A DNA stretch of 10,064 nucleotides, from NCBI GenBank assembly GCA_016930895.1, contig JAFGFV010000014.1, forward strand, positions 1 through 10,064, read 5' to 3'. Below the pieces are notes generated by a model. It saw only the letters and a list, made by a program, of their open reading frames with translations, had not been told where the DNA came from and ran no database searches. How positions within the stretch are numbered: the first letter of the stretch is position 1; each line of letters starts with the position of its first letter. Shown in pieces: positions 6,151 to 10,064 of this stretch. The translations under genes and the position numbers were made by a program. The DNA is from Spirochaetales bacterium. GTDB lineage: Bacteria > Spirochaetota > Spirochaetia > SZUA-6 > DRHE01.

Positions 6151-7469
6151 CCCCCGTCCAGGATCTTGACCACGTGCTGGTAGCGCGCCTGCAGCTCCCG
6201 CCGGTCCAGGTCCTCCGCGATCAGGCGCTGGCCGACGCTGCGGATCATGTCGGCCTGGCGACGGATCGCCTGCCGGGCCGTCCGGGTGGTGACGAAGCCC
6301 GCGACGGCGCTAGCCGTCTCGAGCAGGCGGATGCTCACCGCCACGTTCCCGGCGGCGTTCTGCCGGATCTGGTTGAAGGCCGTGTCCAGAAAGCCTTCGA
6401 AGGTGAAGGACCGGAGCACCAGGCGCAACCGTCCCGCCTCATCGTAACGGTAGCTGGAAGGAATGCTCTTCTGGGCGATGTGCACCAGGGCCGCCCCGAG
6501 ACGATCGATGCAGGACATGGCGAGAAAGGGGTCGTTCACGCCCGGCGACAGGGCCCGAACGGCCACCGCGACCAGCTGGTTGACGGCGTACTCCAAGTCC
6601 TGGATCCAGCTGGGATGCGCGCCGAGCACGAAGCCCTTGTTGATCGCTTCGGCCGCCTTCTCCTCGAGCGGCTTCCGGGGCCAGACGGCAACCAGGCCCC
6701 TGTCCGGTGGCACGAAGTCTCCGGGCTTGTACTCCACCCGGAGGATGCAATCCTGCTCCACGGCGGTGCTCAGCAGTGCCGCGTAGTCGACCTGCTGCAG
6801 GTACCCGCTGCGGGAGTCCGGCACGATCTGCAGTTCCTCCTCGAATCCTTCCGGGATGTCCTCCTCCCTGCGCAGGCGCGTGTCGGCGTTTCCCCGGTAG
6901 CGGCTGTCGGGCAGGAGGCGCTCGATGGCCCGGTCCAACTCCCGGGCCACGGAGGCAACGACCTTCTCGGCATGGATCGAGGCGCTGGCGTGGTGGACAA
7001 AGTAGACCAGGACCCCGATGCTCGCGATGGTCAGGGCAATTCCAACCGCCACGGAAAGGTGCGGAACGAAGCCGGCGGAATCCGAATCCCGGATGGTGCG
7101 GAGAACCAGAACGCAGTAGATGAAGGTGGACACAAAGGTCCCCAGCACCACCTGGGTCCCCGTGTCCCGCAGGAAGTTGTCCAGCAGGCGGGCGCCGAAC
7201 TGGCTCGAGGCGATGGACAGCGCCACGATCGTGATCGAGAAGCTCACTCCGCCGATGGTGATCATCGAACCGGCTACCGTGGACAAGAGGGTCCGCGCCC
7301 CTTCCGGTCCGCCGGAGTACAGCCACGCCGCGGTCTCGGGCGTGCCGCCCACGCGCTGGTCCAGGGCCACCATCAGCAGGGACAATCCGATCGCCCCCAG
7401 CGTCATGAGCGACGGCAGGAACCAGTACGTGGAGCGCAGGCGATCGAGGAAAGCGATCAGCTTCTTCAT
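6147..7469 (-). CDS. DUF2254 membrane protein
   Basis: A 440-residue protein of the DUF2254 family, whose function is not known. It opens with 'LRSTYWFLPSLMTL' (11-24), typical of the family, and has four predicted membrane helices (about 16-36, 62-88, 106-124 and 137-159), followed by a long soluble part. The conserved motif 'RALSPGVNDPFLA' (305-317) and 'GDFVPP' (250-255) lie in the soluble part. The start ATG at 7469 has no convincing ribosome site, but a promoter lies directly before it. Full length by comparison with the family (about 400-450). It is convergent with the FemAB-family gene, sharing one CTAG for both stops, and divergent from the lipoprotein gene. Confidence 0.9.
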   Translation of the reverse strand: MKKLIAFLDRLRSTYWFLPSLMTLGAIGLSLLMVALDQRVGGTPETAAWLYSGGPEGARTLLSTVAGSMITIGGVSFSITIVALSIASSQFGARLLDNFLRDTGTQVVLGTFVSTFIYCVLVLRTIRDSDSAGFVPHLSVAVGIALTIASIGVLVYFVHHASASIHAEKVVASVARELDRAIERLLPDSRYRGNADTRLRREEDIPEGFEEELQIVPDSRSGYLQQVDYAALLSTAVEQDCILRVEYKPGDFVPPDRGLVAVWPRKPLEEKAAEAINKGFVLGAHPSWIQDLEYAVNQLVAVAVRALSPGVNDPFLAMSCIDRLGAALVHIAQKSIPSSYRYDEAGRLRLVLRSFTFEGFLDTAFNQIRQNAAGNVAVSIRLLETASAVAGFVTTRTARQAIRRQADMIRSVGQRLIAEDLDRRELQARYQHVVKILDGG

Positions 7470-7477
7470 GACACTTC

Positions 7478-7506
7478 ATTCTCGTATCCCCGGCGGCCCC
7501 TGTCAA
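7478..7506 (-). promoter_or_regulatory. Promoter of DUF2254 gene, probably leaderless
   Basis: On the minus strand a perfect -35 TTGACA (complement of 7501-7506) is followed after exactly 17 bases by GAGAAT (complement of 7478-7483, four of six). Eight bases then lead to the ATG at 7469, so the transcript should start within a base or two of the start codon. The lack of a ribosome site agrees with this. Confidence 0.6.
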
Positions 7507-7520
7507 CGCCGCCCTCCCTG

Positions 7521-7570
7521 CACGGCTCGGCGCCGTGGCCGCACGGGCTCGAGGGGGGCGCGAACGCGCC
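7521..7570. promoter_or_regulatory. Two inverted repeats between divergent promoters
   Basis: CACGGC (7521-7526) and GCCGTG (7532-7537) form a 6-base stem with a 5-base loop. GGCGCG-AA-CGCGCC (7557-7570) is a second near-perfect palindrome. They lie between the DUF2254 -35 and the lipoprotein promoter. Neither has a T-run on either strand that would make a terminator. They may be operator sites, or by-products of high GC content. Confidence 0.3.
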
Positions 7571-7580
7571 AAAAAGGTGT

Positions 7581-7609
7581 TTGGATTTACGGACGCCGCG
7601 CGGTACACT
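7581..7609 (+). promoter_or_regulatory. Possible promoter of the lipoprotein gene
   Basis: TTGGAT (7581-7586) and TACACT (7604-7609) are 17 bases apart; they match consensus at three and four of six positions. The predicted leader of about 20 bases contains a strong purine-rich ribosome site, AGGGGGG at 7623-7629, ahead of the ATG at 7635. Confidence 0.45.
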
Positions 7610-7634
7610 ACTTTGATATGACAGGGGGGTAGCC

Positions 7635-10064
7635 ATGAAGAAGCTCGTATTCGCAGCGCTGACAGCGCTCGTGGTACTGTCCATTCTCAGCGGCTGCGGC
7701 AGCATGTACGGCCGCGGCAAGGGGCCGATCGAATCCTTCGTGTTCCTGGCCGCCAAGAACCCGGAGCTGCCCCAGAACGTAGCCGGGGTCATCGTCGAGC
7801 GCCCGGACCCCAAGGATATCATGGTGGTGGTCCCACCGGGCACTTTCGTGCGCAGCCTGGTCGCGACCATCTCCTTGAACACCGAGGCCACGATCACCGT
7901 GATCTCCAGCGGCAGCCCGGTGCTCCAGGAGAACGGCGTCACGCCGAACGACTTCTCCACCCCGGTGCTCTACTCGGTCGCCGTGCCCGGGGACAAGAAG
8001 CCCTGGGAATACCGGGTCACTGTCCGGGAAGCCGACACGGACGCGCGCCTGGCGAGCCTGAGCTTCCCCGACGGATACGCCCTCGAGCCGGCGTTCAACC
8101 CCGCCGTGAGCTCCTACTCGGTGGAGGTGCCGTACGCCGCGTCCACGGTCAAGGTCGACGCGCGAGCGCAGAGCAGCTACCTCAAGAGCATCACGGTTGA
8201 CGGTCGAGCAAACCCGGGGGCCGCGGTTACCGCGACCGTGGACTTTGCCTCCGTTCAGGAGCGGACCGTGGTCATCGAGACCTTGGCCGAAGACGGCGTG
8301 TCCGCCGAGCAGTACTCTCTGAGGATCCGCCGCGGTGAGCCGGACCGCAACGCCGCGCTCGCGGGGCTGGAGCTCAAGGAGGGGACCCTGTCTCCGGCGT
8401 TCTCGCCGGCCCGATTGACGTACCAGGCCCAGGTGCCCTTCGAGACCCAGAAGCTCACGGTAATCGCCCCCGCTCAAAGCGAGGTCGCCGAGATCACGCT
8501 CCAGGATGCGCAGCCCGACGCCCCGCCGCTCAAGGTGACCGGCGACACGGGCTCCAGGACCGGGGCCCTGGTCGAGTTCGCGACCGGCGAGCGCCTGCCG
8601 CTGCTGCTGCGGGTAACCGCGCAGGACGGAAGCATCCGGGAATACCGGATCGACGTGCTGAGGGCCGCCCCGGACCGCAACAACCTGTTGGCCACTCTGA
8701 GCATTCCGGGCGCTGCCCTGACCCCGGCCTTCGCGGCCAATCGCGTGGCGTACGTGGTCGCGGTGCCCTTCTCGACCCAGCAGGTCACCATCGCCGCCAA
8801 GCCGCAGAGCCGATACGCGAGGATGGGCCTCGGCCCCGTTTCCGCGGAACAGGGCTCTCTGGCGGTCGAGGGGAACGTGGCCACCGAGCAGGGGGCCCGG
8901 CTCGCCTTCGCCACGGTGGACCGCCTGCCGGTGTTGCTGACCGTCACGGCTCAGGACGGCAGCGAGCGGGCGTACACCCTGGAGGTCACGCGCTCGGACC
9001 CCGACAGCAACGCCAACCTGGCTTCGCTCACGGCCACCGAGGGTTTCCTGGTGCCGGCGTTCTCGCCCAAGACCGTGTCGTACACCCTGAGCCTGCCGGC
9101 CAGCGCGGCCAGCGTACAGCTGTCGGCGACCACCGAGAGCCCGGTGGCGGCCGTAGGGGTTCTGGACGACCCGTCAGTCCAGCCGGTCGCCGCCTTGACC
9201 CTCCCCCTGAGCGTGGAGGCGGGCCAGAGCCGGGTCATCAGCCTGATCACGACGGCGGAAGACGGAACCCAGAAGCTGTACCGGCTCTCGGTCAAGCGTG
9301 ACGCCGCGGCGGCTGCGGCCGACAGCAATGCCCTGCTCATGGCCCTCCAGATCGTCGGCGCCCGCCTGGAGCCTGAGTTCGCACCGACCGTGAGCGTCTA
9401 CTCGGCGAGCGTGGGCCAAGACACGGAATCGGTGACCGTGGCTGCGCTGCCCCAGAGCCCGACCGCCAAAGTGCTGGTCGACGGGCAGCCCCTGGAGCCT
9501 GCCGGACGGAGGATCGCCATGGCCCCCGGGTTCACCCGGGTGATCCAGATCGAGGTCAGGGCCGAGGACGGCAGCGTGTTCCGCTACACGGTGCAGATTT
9601 CCCGGCCGGCGGCCGGCACCTCCTCGACGGGTTCGGGCGATGCGCACGCCACCTCGCCTCAGGAGGATCCCGCCTCGCTTCCCGGCGGTCCGCCCCCGGG
9701 CTTCGGGGACGGCGTCGCCCGCGTGCTCGTGGAGGCCCGGAACCTCCGCCTCCAGGACCGCGAGATGGCGGCCATGAGCGCCGCCGGAGACCGGATCGGC
9801 TCCCAGGCGGAGATCACGGTCCGGTACTACCGGAGCGACACCGTGGTGGCCCGCCAGTTGACCGCTGCAAGCCCCAAACAGCAGGGCAAGAGCTGGACCG
9901 TGAGCCTGAGCGCACGGACAGGCCCCTTCAGCGTAGAGTACGGGCGTCTGGTGGAGGTCCAGACGGCCATCCGGACCGGCGGCGGGAGATACCTCTACTA
10001 CACGGTCGCCGCACCGGCGGAAGAGGCACTGAGCCTCCAGATCCCGTTCCTGCTCTACGGTCCC
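7635..10064 (+). CDS. Surface lipoprotein with DUF5018 and cadherin-like repeats (partial)
   Basis: An open frame of 810 codons with no stop before the window ends. A lipoprotein signal peptide (1-20) ends in the lipobox L18-S19-G20-C21. Residue +2 is Gly, so outer-membrane sorting is expected in a diderm. Residues about 31-131 match the DUF5018 pattern: 'IESFVF' (32-37), 'GTFVRSLVATIS' (69-80), 'TPNDFSTPVLYSV' (103-115) and 'WEYRVTV' (124-130). Five cadherin-like beta-sandwich domains follow (137-657), then a Gly/Pro/Ser linker (658-693), then an unrecognised beta-rich domain (694 onward, incomplete). The ATG at 7635 has a strong ribosome site and starts the signal peptide correctly. Function is unknown; such domain strings are usually structural or adhesive. 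The remaining C terminus could hold an enzyme or binding module. Confidence 0.88.
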   Translation, partial: MKKLVFAALTALVVLSILSGCGSMYGRGKGPIESFVFLAAKNPELPQNVAGVIVERPDPKDIMVVVPPGTFVRSLVATISLNTEATITVISSGSPVLQENGVTPNDFSTPVLYSVAVPGDKKPWEYRVTVREADTDARLASLSFPDGYALEPAFNPAVSSYSVEVPYAASTVKVDARAQSSYLKSITVDGRANPGAAVTATVDFASVQERTVVIETLAEDGVSAEQYSLRIRRGEPDRNAALAGLELKEGTLSPAFSPARLTYQAQVPFETQKLTVIAPAQSEVAEITLQDAQPDAPPLKVTGDTGSRTGALVEFATGERLPLLLRVTAQDGSIREYRIDVLRAAPDRNNLLATLSIPGAALTPAFAANRVAYVVAVPFSTQQVTIAAKPQSRYARMGLGPVSAEQGSLAVEGNVATEQGARLAFATVDRLPVLLTVTAQDGSERAYTLEVTRSDPDSNANLASLTATEGFLVPAFSPKTVSYTLSLPASAASVQLSATTESPVAAVGVLDDPSVQPVAALTLPLSVEAGQSRVISLITTAEDGTQKLYRLSVKRDAAAAAADSNALLMALQIVGARLEPEFAPTVSVYSASVGQDTESVTVAALPQSPTAKVLVDGQPLEPAGRRIAMAPGFTRVIQIEVRAEDGSVFRYTVQISRPAAGTSSTGSGDAHATSPQEDPASLPGGPPPGFGDGVARVLVEARNLRLQDREMAAMSAAGDRIGSQAEITVRYYRSDTVVARQLTAASPKQQGKSWTVSLSARTGPFSVEYGRLVEVQTAIRTGGGRYLYYTVAAPAEEALSLQIPFLLYGP
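8043..9605 (+). repeat. Five cadherin-like beta-sandwich domain repeats (PF12733 type)
   Basis: Protein-level repeats inside the lipoprotein, at residues 137-233, 239-343, 349-453, 459-555 and 565-657. Each starts with a short strand around 'LASL' or 'LAGL', then an F-x-P/A-x(4)-Y segment (AFNPAVSSYSVEVP at 153, AFSPARLTYQAQVP at 255, AFAANRVAYVVAVP at 365, AFSPKTVSYTLSLP at 475, EFAPTVSVYSASVG at 581). Each ends with a '(A)EDG' or 'AQDG' turn and a Y-x-(L/I/V)-x-(V/I) strand. Repeats 2 and 3 are the most alike, sharing 'RLP(L/V)LL.VTAQDGS', which suggests the newest duplication. Confidence 0.85.

Noticed and set aside
4974..7616. Open frame of 880 codons on the plus strand
   Set aside because: It overlaps the FemAB-family gene in another frame and is antisense to the DUF2254 gene. 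Its translation is Pro/Gly/Arg/Ala-rich with no domain, as expected for a GC-rich shadow frame.
7608..8477. Open frame of 289 codons on the minus strand within the lipoprotein gene
   Set aside because: It is a shadow of the beta-sandwich coding region and has no ribosome site or recognisable motif.

Overview
The window is a GC-rich bacterial chromosome segment, densely packed with ordinary cell-envelope and transport genes. I see no phage, insertion-sequence, CRISPR, tRNA or rRNA signal. Lineage is uncertain. KtrAB-type potassium uptake, a FemAB/FemX-family aminoacyltransferase, a DUF2254 membrane protein and a lipoprotein with DUF5018 and cadherin-like beta-sandwich repeats suggest a GC-rich diderm. 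A spirochaete is my best guess and a deltaproteobacterium the alternative. The guess rests on family distribution only, at low confidence.

Layout. Positions 1-3464, minus strand, hold a potassium-uptake operon read right to left: ktrB (1680-3464), ktrA (929-1624), a small membrane protein with HAMP-like and PAS segments (103-891), and the first codons of another gene that leaves the window at position 1. A strong sigma70-type promoter (3472-3499) sits directly against the ktrB start codon. Positions 3604-4908, minus strand, hold a cytoplasmic M28-family metallopeptidase. Divergent from it at 5065-6150 is the FemAB-family gene, which meets a DUF2254 gene (6147-7469, minus) tail to tail; their stop codons share one CTAG. 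Divergent from DUF2254 starts a long lipoprotein gene at 7635, still open at the window end.

How the genes work together. KtrB is the membrane K+ translocating subunit and KtrA its cytoplasmic RCK gating ring. The PAS protein downstream is probably co-transcribed and could add a sensory input; that is inference. KtrB carries an N-terminal extension of about 145 residues resembling a voltage-sensor (S1-S4) domain, the most interesting protein-level observation here. FemAB-type enzymes add amino acids to peptidoglycan precursor stem peptides. The lipoprotein probably sits on the outer membrane or cell surface.

At the DNA level, three genes (ktrB, DUF2254, femAB-like) have plausible promoters whose -10 element ends only 7-10 bases before the start codon, pointing to leaderless or nearly leaderless mRNAs. 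Three intergenic gaps on the left side contain short imperfect tandem duplications. I found no clearly new multi-gene system; the candidates worth checking are the KtrB extension plus PAS partner and the leaderless-promoter pattern.
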